Origin: Pararhizobium sp. YC-54
Lineage (GTDB): Bacteria; Pseudomonadota; Alphaproteobacteria; Rhizobiales; Rhizobiaceae
NCBI RefSeq assembly: GCF_025847205.1
Contig: NZ_JAOYTH010000013.1
Location: 62,001 to 126,000 of the forward strand
Length of the DNA: 64,000 bases
Direction of reading: 5' to 3'
The notes below the pieces were generated by a model. It made no database searches. It worked only from the letters and a program-made list of their open reading frames with translations, and was not told where the DNA came from. Below are positions 34,232-42,721 of this stretch, piece after piece (position 1 is the stretch's first letter; each line of letters begins with the position of its first letter). The translations under genes and the position numbers were made by a program.

Positions 34232-34879
34232 TCAATGTTTTAGAGCGCGAAGCTCCAGCATCTTTGCATATCGCGTCAGCGGAAAACACAGTGCAAAATA
34301 GATCAGGGCAACGAAGCCATAGACCTTGAACGGTTCAAAGGTCGCATTGTTGATCGCATTCGAAGTCCTCACCAGTTCCTCAAATCCGATGATCGATGTC
34401 AAGGCGGTGCTCTTGATGAGCTGCACCAGAAAACCGACCGTCGGCGCCCGTGTCATCGCAAAGGCCTGCGGCAGGATGATCAGCCGCAATTGCTTCAGAT
34501 AATGCAGGCCGAGACTGCTGCCTGCATCCCACTGTCCCAAGGGTACGGCCTGCACGCCGCCGCGCCAGATTTCCGCCAGAAACGCGCTCGCGCAAAGCGT
34601 AAGCCCCAGCACGGCGGCCGTCCAGGGTTCGATACGGAACCCGAGCAGCGGCAGGCCGAAGAACAGCAGGAACAGCTGCATCAGAAGCGGCGTGCCCTGA
34701 AACAGGCCGATGTAATATTCGGCAAACCGCTGCACCCAGCGCCGTTTGGAAATCCGCATGAACAGGATGACCAGGCCGACGACGGTGCCGCCGACAAAGG
34801 CGACCACTGACAGCAGGATCGTCCAGCGCGCGGCCAACAGCAAGTTGCGGATGATGTCCCAAAGGGTGAATTCGATCAC
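34232..34879 (-). CDS. Polar amino acid ABC transporter permease (second)
   Basis: HisM/GlnP-type permease of 215 aa with about five helices. The N-terminus MIEFTLWDIIRNLLLAARWTI is typical, and the EAA loop is QWDAGSSLGLHYLKQLRLIILP (about 115-140). The pattern GLFQGTPLLMQLFLLFFGLP is the family signature. The start overlaps the partner permease by 4 bp. It is the last gene of the group. No HisP/GlnQ-type ATPase follows; the next genes belong to a different importer. Confidence 0.92.
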   Translation of the reverse strand: MIEFTLWDIIRNLLLAARWTILLSVVAFVGGTVVGLVILFMRISKRRWVQRFAEYYIGLFQGTPLLMQLFLLFFGLPLLGFRIEPWTAAVLGLTLCASAFLAEIWRGGVQAVPLGQWDAGSSLGLHYLKQLRLIILPQAFAMTRAPTVGFLVQLIKSTALTSIIGFEELVRTSNAINNATFEPFKVYGFVALIYFALCFPLTRYAKMLELRALKH

Positions 34880-35544
34880 GACACGCCTCCGGACAGAAAA
34901 CGGTTGCCGCCGGCAACAAGCAGGCGGCGCAGGCCGATGCTCATGGCGAGGTAGACGAGCGTGACGATGAAATAGGTCTCGAAGGCGCGGAATGTACGCG
35001 CCTGCAGCAGGTCGGCCTCATAGGTGAGTTCGCGCACGGCAATCTGCGAAACGACGGCGGATTCCAGCATCATGATGACGATCTGGCTGGTCAGCGCCGG
35101 ATAAATCACCTTCAAGGCCTGCGGCAGCACGATCTTGATGAACACCAGGCGGGGCCGCAGACCGAGTGCAAGTGCGGCCTCCCTCTGTCCCTTCGGCACC
35201 GCATCGAGACCGGCGCCGACGATCTCGGTCGTATAGGCCGTCATGTTCAAGGTCATCGCCAGGATTGCGGCGACGATCGGATCGAGCCGGATGCCGAGGC
35301 TAGGCAGCCCGAAGAAGATGAAGAACAGCTGCACCAGAAACGGCGTATTGCGGATAAGCTCGACATAACCGGCAATCGCGCGGCGTAGCAGAGCATGGCG
35401 GCTGCGCCGCGCTGCGGCGCCCAGGACGCTGAGCACGATGCCGGCGACAGCCGACACCGCGATCAGGAAGATCGTCATGGCTGCGCCGCTTGCGATCAGG
35501 GTGATCGCGTCGTCCAGCCAGCCGAAATCGAGCACATAGCCCAA
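34876..35544 (-). CDS. Polar amino acid ABC transporter permease (first)
   Basis: Partner permease of 222 aa. The family signature is VELIRNTPFLVQLFFIFFGLP (about 62-82), and the EAA loop is GQREAALALGLRPRLVFIKIVLP (about 118-140). The gene starts 4 bp after the binding-protein stop and overlaps the next permease by 4 bp. The two permeases are non-identical and probably form a heterodimer. Confidence 0.92.
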   Translation of the reverse strand: MGYVLDFGWLDDAITLIASGAAMTIFLIAVSAVAGIVLSVLGAAARRSRHALLRRAIAGYVELIRNTPFLVQLFFIFFGLPSLGIRLDPIVAAILAMTLNMTAYTTEIVGAGLDAVPKGQREAALALGLRPRLVFIKIVLPQALKVIYPALTSQIVIMMLESAVVSQIAVRELTYEADLLQARTFRAFETYFIVTLVYLAMSIGLRRLLVAGGNRFLSGGVS

Positions 35545-35548
35545 AGGA

Positions 35549-36355
35549 TCAATCCTTCAGGTTTTCAGGATTGAGCGGAACCTTCAGCCACGCTTCCGAG
35601 CTCGCGTTCAGCTTGCCGTCGGCCAGCATCTTGGCAACGGCATCGTTGATCGCCGCCTTCAACCGGTCTTCACCCTTGTTGAGCGCCAAGTGCGACGGCG
35701 ACGTCAGAAGCTGGAATTTCTGCTCCGGCTTCAGGGCTTCCTGGCGGGCGAGAACCTGCGCGCCGACATCGTTGCCGACGACCATCAGCTCGGTCTGGCC
35801 GGAGATGAAGGCCTGGATCACCGAGTTATAGTTGTCGAAACGCTTGATGTCGGCATCCTTGGGGGCTGCTTCCGTCAGCGACGTGTCTTCCAGCGTGCCG
35901 CGGTTGACCGCGATGCTCTTGCCGGCAAGGTCTTCCTTGCCCTTCACGTCCATGGCCGCCGGGCCGATCACGGCGATGTAGTAAGGTGCGTAGGCCGCGG
36001 CAAAATCGATGACCTCGGCACGTTCCTTGCTGTAGCCGACGCTGACCAGCACATCGACACGCTTTTCGGTGAGGTACGGAATACGGTTCTGGCCGGTGAC
36101 CGGCACCGGAACCAGCTTCACCTTCAGGCTGTCGGCAATGTACTGCGCAACATCGATGTCATAGCCCTTGAGGCTCATGTCGGCGCTGGCCGAGGAGAAG
36201 GGCGGGAAATCGGCAAAGACGCCGACATGGAGCTCGCCCGCCTTGGTGATATCGTCGATGGCATCGGCGCTAGCCGCGGATGCAAAACCGAGAACGGCGC
36301 CACTGAGCATCAGGGCGGCGGTGAAGGCGGATTTCAGGTTTGAAAGATTGGTCAT
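35549..36355 (-). CDS. Polar amino acid ABC transporter substrate-binding protein
   Basis: Periplasmic family-3 binding protein of 268 aa. The start is at 36355 with AAGGGGA upstream; the open frame continues through the repeat element but is not used. Sec signal with cleavage near ASA-DAIDD (about residue 29). The mature start is DDITKAGELHVGVFADFPPFSSASADMSLKGYDIDVAQYIAD, the classic SBP_bac_3 pattern with the ligand-binding Asp. The ligand is a polar or cationic amino acid or a guanidino compound. The agmatinase-family gene directly upstream makes a guanidino ligand attractive, but that is inference. Confidence 0.92.
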   Translation of the reverse strand: MTNLSNLKSAFTAALMLSGAVLGFASAASADAIDDITKAGELHVGVFADFPPFSSASADMSLKGYDIDVAQYIADSLKVKLVPVPVTGQNRIPYLTEKRVDVLVSVGYSKERAEVIDFAAAYAPYYIAVIGPAAMDVKGKEDLAGKSIAVNRGTLEDTSLTEAAPKDADIKRFDNYNSVIQAFISGQTELMVVGNDVGAQVLARQEALKPEQKFQLLTSPSHLALNKGEDRLKAAINDAVAKMLADGKLNASSEAWLKVPLNPENLKD

Positions 36356-36411
36356 TTTATTCCCCTTTGTGATTTTTGTTTGCGATAGGCACGGCTGAGT
36401 ATGTGGCTTTT

Positions 36412-36525
36412 GCCCCTCACCCCACCCCTCTCCCCGCAAACGGGGAGAGGGAGGAGACAGAGTTTGCGGCATATCCCTTCTCCCCGCTCGCGGGGAGAAG
36501 GTGGCCGACAGGCCGGATGAGGGGC
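36412..36525. repeat. Palindromic intergenic repeat, family A (copy 1)
   Basis: 114-bp element with ends GCCCCTCA (36412-36419) and TGAGGGGC (36518-36525). It holds two internal hairpins, CTCCCCG-CAAA-CGGGGAG and CTTCTCCCCGC-TCG-GCGGGGAGAAG-like. The same design recurs at 48497-48605 and 53822-53937. It lies between the agmatinase-like stop and the binding-protein start. Confidence 0.85.
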
Positions 36526-36540
36526 CGCCGGCCGAAAAAC

Positions 36541-37602
36541 TCAATCCCGCGTGCCGTTGACGAACGGGCTGAACACCATGAGGCTGAGGATTTCGAACAG
36601 GACCTGCGAGCCGACATGGGCGGTATTGGTGGTCGAATCGTACTGAGGCGCGACCTCAACGACATCGCCGCCGACGAGATTGACGCCCTTGAGGCCGCGG
36701 ATCAGTTCCAGCACTTCGCGGGTGGTAAGACCGCCGATTTCCGGCGTGCCGGTGCCCGGCGCAAAGCTCGGATCGACGCTGTCAATGTCGAAGGACAGAT
36801 AGGTCGGGCCATCGCCGACGATCGTCCTGGCCTTCTCGATGATGGCGGGAATGCCCATGCCGGTCACTTCCTCGGCGTGGATGACGGTCATGCCGGACTC
36901 GTAGGAGAATTCCCACAGATATTCCGCCGAACCGCGAATGCCGATCTGGACGGTCCGCGTCGGATCGAGCACACCGTCGAGAACCGCATTGCGGAACGGT
37001 CCGCCATGGTGGAATTTCGTCTGGTCGAAGGCACCGCCCGTATCGCAGTGCGCGTCGATATGGATCATGCCGACCGGGCGCTTCTTGCCGACAGCCTTCA
37101 GGATCGGATGGGTCATCGAATGATCGCCACCGACCGAGAGCGGCACCACGCCGGCATCGACGATCTGGTTGATGCGTTTTTCGATATCGTCATGGCTGAG
37201 TTCCAGCCGGTAGCGGCTCTGGAACGGCACGTCGCCGATATCGGCCACGCGCAGGTCGTGCACCGGAGCGCAGCCGAGCACATGGTTATAGGGACCGATA
37301 CGCTCGATGGTGCGCATGGCGCGCGGCCCGAAACGCGAGCCCGGACGGTTGGTGACGCCGAGATCCATCGGCACGCCGACGATGGCGACCTGCAGGTTGC
37401 CGAAATCCGGCTCGTTGGCATCAACAGGCATATGCGGCGCCATCAGGAACGTCGGAACGCCCGAGTAAGGCGCAAGACGCGTGCCGCTCTTGGAGAAGAT
37501 CTTGTCGGCGACCTTGCGGAAGGTCGGGTCGAACATCTCGCCGCCATGGGCTTCGCCGTATTTTGCCTTCAGTTCGTTGAGCTTGCTGTTATCCCACGGC
37601 AT
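36541..37602 (-). CDS. Agmatinase/ureohydrolase family protein (agmatine or other guanidino substrate)
   Basis: Arginase-superfamily Mn2+ hydrolase of 353 aa, longer than E. coli SpeB by an N-terminal extension. The start is at 37602 (MPWDNSKLNELKAKY), with AGGAGG 9-10 bp upstream. The metal site shows SVGGDHSMTHP (His), GMIHIDAHCDTG (Asp-x-His-x-Asp) and LSFDIDSVDPSFAPGTGTPE (Asp-x-Asp). It removes urea from a guanidino compound: agmatine gives putrescine, or related substrates such as guanidinobutyrate. Family motifs do not fix which. The amino-acid importer lies downstream, and a LysR regulator is divergent upstream with palindromes between (37775-37829). Confidence 0.88.
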   Translation of the reverse strand: MPWDNSKLNELKAKYGEAHGGEMFDPTFRKVADKIFSKSGTRLAPYSGVPTFLMAPHMPVDANEPDFGNLQVAIVGVPMDLGVTNRPGSRFGPRAMRTIERIGPYNHVLGCAPVHDLRVADIGDVPFQSRYRLELSHDDIEKRINQIVDAGVVPLSVGGDHSMTHPILKAVGKKRPVGMIHIDAHCDTGGAFDQTKFHHGGPFRNAVLDGVLDPTRTVQIGIRGSAEYLWEFSYESGMTVIHAEEVTGMGIPAIIEKARTIVGDGPTYLSFDIDSVDPSFAPGTGTPEIGGLTTREVLELIRGLKGVNLVGGDVVEVAPQYDSTTNTAHVGSQVLFEILSLMVFSPFVNGTRD

Positions 37603-37857
37603 GTCCGCTTGACCTCCTGTTGGACCTGGAGACGTGCGATTTTGGGCGGTTACCGGGCCTGATAATGAGGTGCGCCCGCCGTCAAAAGCCGAAAAACCGC
37701 CACTGTTTGCCAGAGATGGTCCCGGTTGCATGTTCCCCAGGCTTTTGCCTTTGTTGCTCACATTAGGAAACAATTTGATTGGAAAATCAATTGACATTGT
37801 TATAGCGTTTGGTGTGAGAAATTCTCACATAATTCTTCACCGCCCGGAGCCGCTTTC
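37603..37857. promoter_or_regulatory. Divergent control region of the ureohydrolase and LysR genes
   Basis: 255 bp. Two clean inverted repeats: TTGATT-GGAA-AATCAA at 37775-37790 and TGTGAGAA-A-TTCTCACA at 37813-37829. A consensus -35 TTGACA lies at 37791-37796 between them, facing the LysR gene; the -10 is weak. The 17-bp TGTGAGAAATTCTCACA site is a good LysR-type (T-N11-A-like) box candidate. Confidence 0.6.
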
Positions 37858-38904
37858 TTGTCGAGTCGCCTGCCCCCGCTGAACCCCTTGCGCGCTTTCG
37901 AGGCGACGGCCCGGCGTGGCTCGGTTTCGGCTGCGGCACGCGAGCTCAATGTCACGCACGGGGCGATCAGCCATCAGATAAGAGCGCTGGAATTGTCCTT
38001 CAACGCGACCCTGTTCGAGCGTGGCGGCAAGCGGCTGAAACTGACGTCGCAGGGGGCCCTGCTTCTTCCCGCCGTCACCCACGCCTTCGAGGGTATTGCC
38101 GCCGCCACCGCCGCGATGACCCGCCCGACGACCAGCGGCGAGCTGCGCATCGTCTGCGTGCCGGCCCTTCTGTCCTTCTGGATGATTCCGCGCCTGCACC
38201 AGTTCACCGAACAGTTTCCGGACGTGCAGCTGACACTGATCGCCTCCAACGATGTGGCCAACCTGTTTTCCGGCGATGTCGATGTCTGCCTGCTCTATGG
38301 CGACGGAAACTGGCCGGATTGCTGGGCACGGCTGTGGAGCCGGCTGGAACTGTTTCCGGTCGTCAGCCCCACCCTCCTCAACATGCGGCCACTGCGTTCG
38401 CTGCGCGACCTGCGCGACCATGTCATCCTGCACGGCGACGACGGACGCGAATGGAACACCTGGCTTGCCGCCGCCGACGGCATCGGCATCCAGCGCGGCC
38501 GCCAGCATTTCATGAGCGACGCCAGGCTGTCGACGGAGGCTGCCCTGCACAACCAGGGCGTGGCGCTCGGCGATACGATCACGGCCGGCAGCCTGATTGC
38601 CAAGGGCGAATTGATCGCGCCCTTCGATCTCACCGTGCCGGCCAACGACGCCTTCTACGTCGCCTGCCGCAACGAGATCCGCGCCGCCCCCATCGTCAAG
38701 GTCTTCATCGACTGGCTGTTTTCAGCCCTTGAAAACGACCCCATGCCGGAGCTACAGACCTCGGCACGCACCATCATCCGCGCCCGCGCCCAAAAAGCCG
38801 GCACCCCGGAACGCTTACCCGCCAAGGACAGCTTTCAGCCCGTATCCTCCCCGGCTCGCACCAGGCGTCCGCAGCCGGCGCCGAAACGCAGAGCCAAATC
38901 TTAA
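37858..38904 (+). CDS. LysR-family transcriptional regulator (GcvA-like)
   Basis: 348 aa from a TTG start at 37858, preceded by GGAG 8 bp upstream. Winged helix-turn-helix at about 6-65 (NPLRAFEATARRGSVSAAAREL and THGAISHQIRALE). The effector domain is at about 90-295. The last 45 residues are an unusual Arg/Ala/Pro-rich tail, longer than in most LysR proteins and perhaps disordered. Divergent from the ureohydrolase operon and upstream of an aminotransferase on its own strand, so it probably controls one or both. Effector unknown, possibly the guanidino compound or an amino acid. Confidence 0.9.
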   Translation: MSSRLPPLNPLRAFEATARRGSVSAAARELNVTHGAISHQIRALELSFNATLFERGGKRLKLTSQGALLLPAVTHAFEGIAAATAAMTRPTTSGELRIVCVPALLSFWMIPRLHQFTEQFPDVQLTLIASNDVANLFSGDVDVCLLYGDGNWPDCWARLWSRLELFPVVSPTLLNMRPLRSLRDLRDHVILHGDDGREWNTWLAAADGIGIQRGRQHFMSDARLSTEAALHNQGVALGDTITAGSLIAKGELIAPFDLTVPANDAFYVACRNEIRAAPIVKVFIDWLFSALENDPMPELQTSARTIIRARAQKAGTPERLPAKDSFQPVSSPARTRRPQPAPKRRAKS

Positions 38905-38938
38905 GCACAGCCAAGCCGCAAAACTACAGGACAATCCG

Positions 38939-40117
38939 ATGCCGCATTTCAATCCGCTGATCGCCAAGCTCTCGCCGCCGCCAGTGCCTTCCGTCCTCGC
39001 CTGGGCCAAGGCCTATGACGGGTCGCGCGGACCGCTGATCGATCTCAGCCAAGCCGTGCCCGGCTATCCGGCCCATCCGGACATGCTGAACTGGCTGGGC
39101 GAAGCGGCTTCTTCTCCCGCCTTCACCGGCTATGGCGCGATCGAAGGCGAAGAGGTTTTGCGCAGCGCCTATGCCGCCCATGTTTCCGGCCTCTACAATG
39201 CCCCGGTCGGCGCTGCAAACATCCACGTCACCTCCGGCTGCAACCAGGCCTTCATCTGCACGGTCATGGCGATTGCCGGTGCCGGCGATACGGTCCTGAT
39301 GACCAACCCCTTCTATTTTAACCAGGAAACAACGCTGGCCATGCTCGGCATCGGCATCGAACTGGTGCCTTGCGACGCGAGCGACGGCTTTCTGCCCGAT
39401 ATCGACGCCATCGCCTCAGCACTCAAGCCCGGCGTCCGCGCCCTGGCGCTGGTTACGCCTAACAACCCGACAGGCTCGGTCTATCCGCCGGCGCTGCTGC
39501 GCCGTATCTATGATCTTTGCCGCGCCAACGGCACCTGGCTGATCCTCGACGAAACCTATCGCGACTTCCTTCCCGAAGGCAGCGGCGCGCCGCACGATCT
39601 TCTATCGATCAAAGGGTGGCAGGACACACTTATCTGCCTCTACAGCTTCTCCAAATCCTTCTGCATTCCCGGCCACCGGCTTGGCGCCATCACGGCGGGG
39701 CCTGCCGTCGTCGAGCAGGTCGCCAAGATCATGGACAATCTGCAGATTTGCGCCCCGCGCTCGGCCCAGGCAGCTGTTGCCAAGGCGATCCCGGCACTCG
39801 TCGAATGGAGAGCCGGCAACCGCGCCGAAATCGCTGCCCGGGCTGAAGCACTGAAGCAGGTGATGAGCAAGCTGAAGGGCTGGAAGCTGCAGGCGATCGG
39901 CGCCTATTTCGCCTATATCCGCCATCCCTATCCGGATATCCGCTCGGAATTCGTCGCGGAAAAGCTGGCGAAGATCGCCGGTATCGTCTGCCTGCCCGGC
40001 GATTATTTCGGCGAGGGCCAGGAAGGCTACCTGCGCTTTGCTTTTGCCAACGCCGACGCCCCGACGATCCTCAAGCTCGAGGAACGGCTTTCGGGCTTCA
40101 ATCTGCCGGGTATCTGA
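38939..40117 (+). CDS. PLP-dependent aminotransferase, class I/II
   Basis: Cytoplasmic aminotransferase of 392 aa. The start is the ATG at 38939 (MPHFNPLIAKLSPPPVPS), 34 bp after the LysR stop with AGGACA upstream; the frame is open further back, inside the LysR gene. Fold-type I hallmarks: SGCNQAF (phosphate-binding region, about 98), TPNNPTGSVYPP (about 173), DETYRDF (Asp holding the pyridine N, about 203) and SFSKSFCIPGHRLG, with the PLP Lys at about 235. The amino donor is unknown; neighbours suggest a role in arginine or polyamine-derived metabolism. Confidence 0.9.
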   Translation: MPHFNPLIAKLSPPPVPSVLAWAKAYDGSRGPLIDLSQAVPGYPAHPDMLNWLGEAASSPAFTGYGAIEGEEVLRSAYAAHVSGLYNAPVGAANIHVTSGCNQAFICTVMAIAGAGDTVLMTNPFYFNQETTLAMLGIGIELVPCDASDGFLPDIDAIASALKPGVRALALVTPNNPTGSVYPPALLRRIYDLCRANGTWLILDETYRDFLPEGSGAPHDLLSIKGWQDTLICLYSFSKSFCIPGHRLGAITAGPAVVEQVAKIMDNLQICAPRSAQAAVAKAIPALVEWRAGNRAEIAARAEALKQVMSKLKGWKLQAIGAYFAYIRHPYPDIRSEFVAEKLAKIAGIVCLPGDYFGEGQEGYLRFAFANADAPTILKLEERLSGFNLPGI

Positions 40118-40127
40118 CCAAAGAGGT

Positions 40128-41036
40128 TCAGCCGCGGCGGGCGATCAGGATGCCGGCAAGCACGATCACCCCGCCGATTGCCTGCATCAGCCCGACGGGT
40201 TCGCTGAGCAGCAGCCAGGCGAGGATCGCCGCCACGACCGGCTGCAACAGCAGCGTCAGCGACGAAAACGCCGGCGGCAGGAAGGCAAGCGCATAGATGA
40301 TCAGCCCCTGCCCGCCGGCATGGCTGATGAAGGCAAGGCCGAACAGGATGGCCCAGCCGAACAGCGCCGTCGGCATGAAGCTCGCCTCGAAGAAAAAAGC
40401 GAGCGGGAACATGCAGACGGCTGCCGAGCCCGTGCTCCAGATCATGATGCGATTGGTGGAAAAACGGCTGCGCAGCCGGCCGATTGACAGGATGTACCCG
40501 GCATAGAACACCGCCGCCAGCGCCGCAGTCGCATCGCCTGCCAGTTGCCCGTCGCCGAGCGCCATCGGCCCGCCCTTGAGGATCACCACGCCGGCCAGCG
40601 CGGTTGCCAGACCGGCGATGAAGACGCCGCTGACGCGGGCGCGAAACAGAAGCCATGAGCCGAGCGTCACGAAGATCGGCGCCAGATTGGCCAGCAGCGT
40701 TGCGTTGGCAACCGAGGTCATGTGCAGCGCCAGATGCCAGGCGGCGAGATCGACGGCAAGAAACACACCGGGAACGACAAGCAGGCCGTAATCCGCCAAA
40801 CCGGCTGGCCGCTGATCGGTGACGGTGTTCGCCGTTGCCCTCGACCAGATCAGCAACGGCAGAAGCGCAAGCGCCACCCGCCAGAACGCCGTCGCCATCG
40901 GCCCGACTTCCGACAATCGGACGAAAATAGGAGAGCCACCGATTGCCGCACCGCCGATCAGGAGCGCGGCCAGCGCAAGGCGATTGGCCGAGGAGGATGC
41001 CGGTTTCGACAACGAGGGGAGTGCAGTCTCTGACAC
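40128..41036 (-). CDS. EamA/DMT-family membrane transporter
   Basis: 302-residue drug/metabolite exporter with about ten hydrophobic helices in two EamA repeats (about 20-150 and 160-295). I use a GTG start at 41036 with an excellent GGAGGA site; the frame is open to 41255 but the upstream residues are not membrane-like. Repeat one holds IGGSPIFVRLSEVGPMATAFWRVALALLPL; repeat two ends LLLSEPVGLMQAIGGVIVLAGILIARRG. It is convergent with the aminotransferase (10 bp between stops). Such proteins export amino acids or metabolites; the substrate is not deducible. Confidence 0.9.
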   Translation of the reverse strand: MSETALPSLSKPASSSANRLALAALLIGGAAIGGSPIFVRLSEVGPMATAFWRVALALLPLLIWSRATANTVTDQRPAGLADYGLLVVPGVFLAVDLAAWHLALHMTSVANATLLANLAPIFVTLGSWLLFRARVSGVFIAGLATALAGVVILKGGPMALGDGQLAGDATAALAAVFYAGYILSIGRLRSRFSTNRIMIWSTGSAAVCMFPLAFFFEASFMPTALFGWAILFGLAFISHAGGQGLIIYALAFLPPAFSSLTLLLQPVVAAILAWLLLSEPVGLMQAIGGVIVLAGILIARRG

Positions 41037-41211
41037 GGGCGCTGTCCTCCAGAGTTTGACGCAATTCCGAACGCAAAACCGCTGCGCACTTTTGCTGGAA
41101 TGGCTCCATGGTCCGGCGCGGCGCAATCCGCCCGCACGATAACGCATCGCAGGTATCAGAACGCCTCGCCGGGAAACAGCGACTTCTCCTGATGGAATGA
41201 TGAGAATTCGT

Positions 41212-41246
41212 GAACAAATGCCCGCAAGCACTTCGCCTGCGGGCAT
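41212..41246 (-). terminator. Terminator of the aldehyde dehydrogenase gene
   Basis: Minus-strand stem ATGCCCGCA/TGCGGGCAT (41218-41246) followed by TTTGTT. It lies about 26 bp past the dehydrogenase stop. Confidence 0.7.
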
Positions 41247-41272
41247 GATTTTCAATTCAAGCAGAGCTAATG

Positions 41273-42706
41273 TCAGGCGGCGTCCGGCCGGTGCACCGTC
41301 TTCACCTCGAGGAAATCCTCGAGCCCGAACATGCCGCCTTCGCGGCCGTTACCGGATTGCTTGTAGCCACCGAACGGGCTGCCGTAGCGATGCGGACCGC
41401 CATTGATATGCACCATGCCGGCGCGAAGCCGCGAAGCGACACGTTCGGCACGCTTGGGATCACCGGTCTGGACATAGGCGGCCAGACCGTAATTAGTGTC
41501 GTTGGCGATCTCGATTGCTTCCTCTTCCGTCTCGAACGGCATGATGGCCAGCACCGGACCGAACACTTCTTCCCGGGCGATGCGCATGGTGTTGTTTACA
41601 TCGGCGAAGATCGTCGGCTTGACGAAATAGCCGGTCTTGAAGCCCTGTGGCTTGCCCGCACCTCCAACCAGAAGGCGGGCGCCTTCGGCGATACCCGCCT
41701 CGATCAGCGCCTGAACGCGGCCGAACTGGACGTCGCTGACCAGCGGTCCGATATGGCTGCCCTCCTCCGCCGGATTACCGACCTTGGCCTCTTTGCCCAC
41801 CCGCGTGGCGATCTCGACAGCCTTGTCATAGACCGACTTCTGCACCAGCAGGCGTGTCGGCGCATCGCAGGACTGGCCGGAATTGTTGAAGCATTCCAGC
41901 ACGCTGCCGGCGACGCGATCTTCGAGGTCCGCATCTTCGAAGACGATGTTCGGCGACTTGCCGCCGAGTTCCAGCGTGACGCGCTTGACCGTTTCGGCCG
42001 CATCCTTGCTGACGGCAATGCCGGCGCGGGTCGAGCCCGTGAACGACATCATGTCGACGTCCTTGTGCCTGGAGAGAGCAGCACCGACATTCAGGCCATC
42101 GCCGTTGACGAGGTTGAACGTCCCTGCCGGGAAGCCGGCCTCATGCACCATTTCCGCATAAAGCATTGCGTTCAGCGGCGTGAATTCGGACGGCTTCAGC
42201 ACGCAGGTCGAGCCGGTCGCAAGGGCCGGAACGACCTTCAGCGCGATCTGGTTGATCGGCCAGTTCCAGGGCGTGATGAGGCCGCAGACGCCGATCGGCT
42301 CGCGCAACATGACGTCGCCGTTCGGCAGCACTTCGCGCGTGTGCAGGCGCTTCAGCGCATCGATGAAACCCTGAAGATGGCCAACGCCGACATCGGCCTG
42401 CTGTTCGCGGCTCATCGTCAACGGCGCGCCAAGCTCAAGCGTGATGGTCTGCGCCATTTCCTCGTAGCGGCGCGTGTAGATGGCGAGCAGCTTTTCCAGA
42501 AGCGCCAGCCGCTCTTCCGTCGTTGTCCGGCTATAGGTGACAAATGCCTTTTTGGCGGCGGCAACGGCGCGATCGATGTCGCCGGCGGTTCCCATGGAAA
42601 TCACCGCGACCGGCTTTTCCGTCGCCGGGTTCAGGACCTCGAGATCGTTTGCAACGAGCGGGGCGACCCATTCGCCGTTGATGTAGAATTTGCGTTTATC
42701 GAGCAT
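41273..42706 (-). CDS. NAD(P)-dependent aldehyde dehydrogenase
   Basis: ALDH superfamily, 477 aa. Start MLDKRKFYINGEWV with a GGAAGGA site. The cofactor region is PWNWPINQIALKVVPALATG (about 145), the catalytic Glu lies in VTLELGGKSPNI (about 251) and the catalytic Cys in NNSGQSCDAPTRLL (about 285). EEVFGPVLAIM is near 380. It oxidises an aldehyde to an acid in the cytoplasm. The MBL-fold hydrolase gene lies 15 bp upstream on the same strand, so the two are co-transcribed. Substrate open; candidates include aminoaldehydes from polyamine breakdown, by context only. Confidence 0.9.
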   Translation of the reverse strand: MLDKRKFYINGEWVAPLVANDLEVLNPATEKPVAVISMGTAGDIDRAVAAAKKAFVTYSRTTTEERLALLEKLLAIYTRRYEEMAQTITLELGAPLTMSREQQADVGVGHLQGFIDALKRLHTREVLPNGDVMLREPIGVCGLITPWNWPINQIALKVVPALATGSTCVLKPSEFTPLNAMLYAEMVHEAGFPAGTFNLVNGDGLNVGAALSRHKDVDMMSFTGSTRAGIAVSKDAAETVKRVTLELGGKSPNIVFEDADLEDRVAGSVLECFNNSGQSCDAPTRLLVQKSVYDKAVEIATRVGKEAKVGNPAEEGSHIGPLVSDVQFGRVQALIEAGIAEGARLLVGGAGKPQGFKTGYFVKPTIFADVNNTMRIAREEVFGPVLAIMPFETEEEAIEIANDTNYGLAAYVQTGDPKRAERVASRLRAGMVHINGGPHRYGSPFGGYKQSGNGREGGMFGLEDFLEVKTVHRPDAA

Positions 42707-42721
42707 GCTTTTTCCTTCCCG

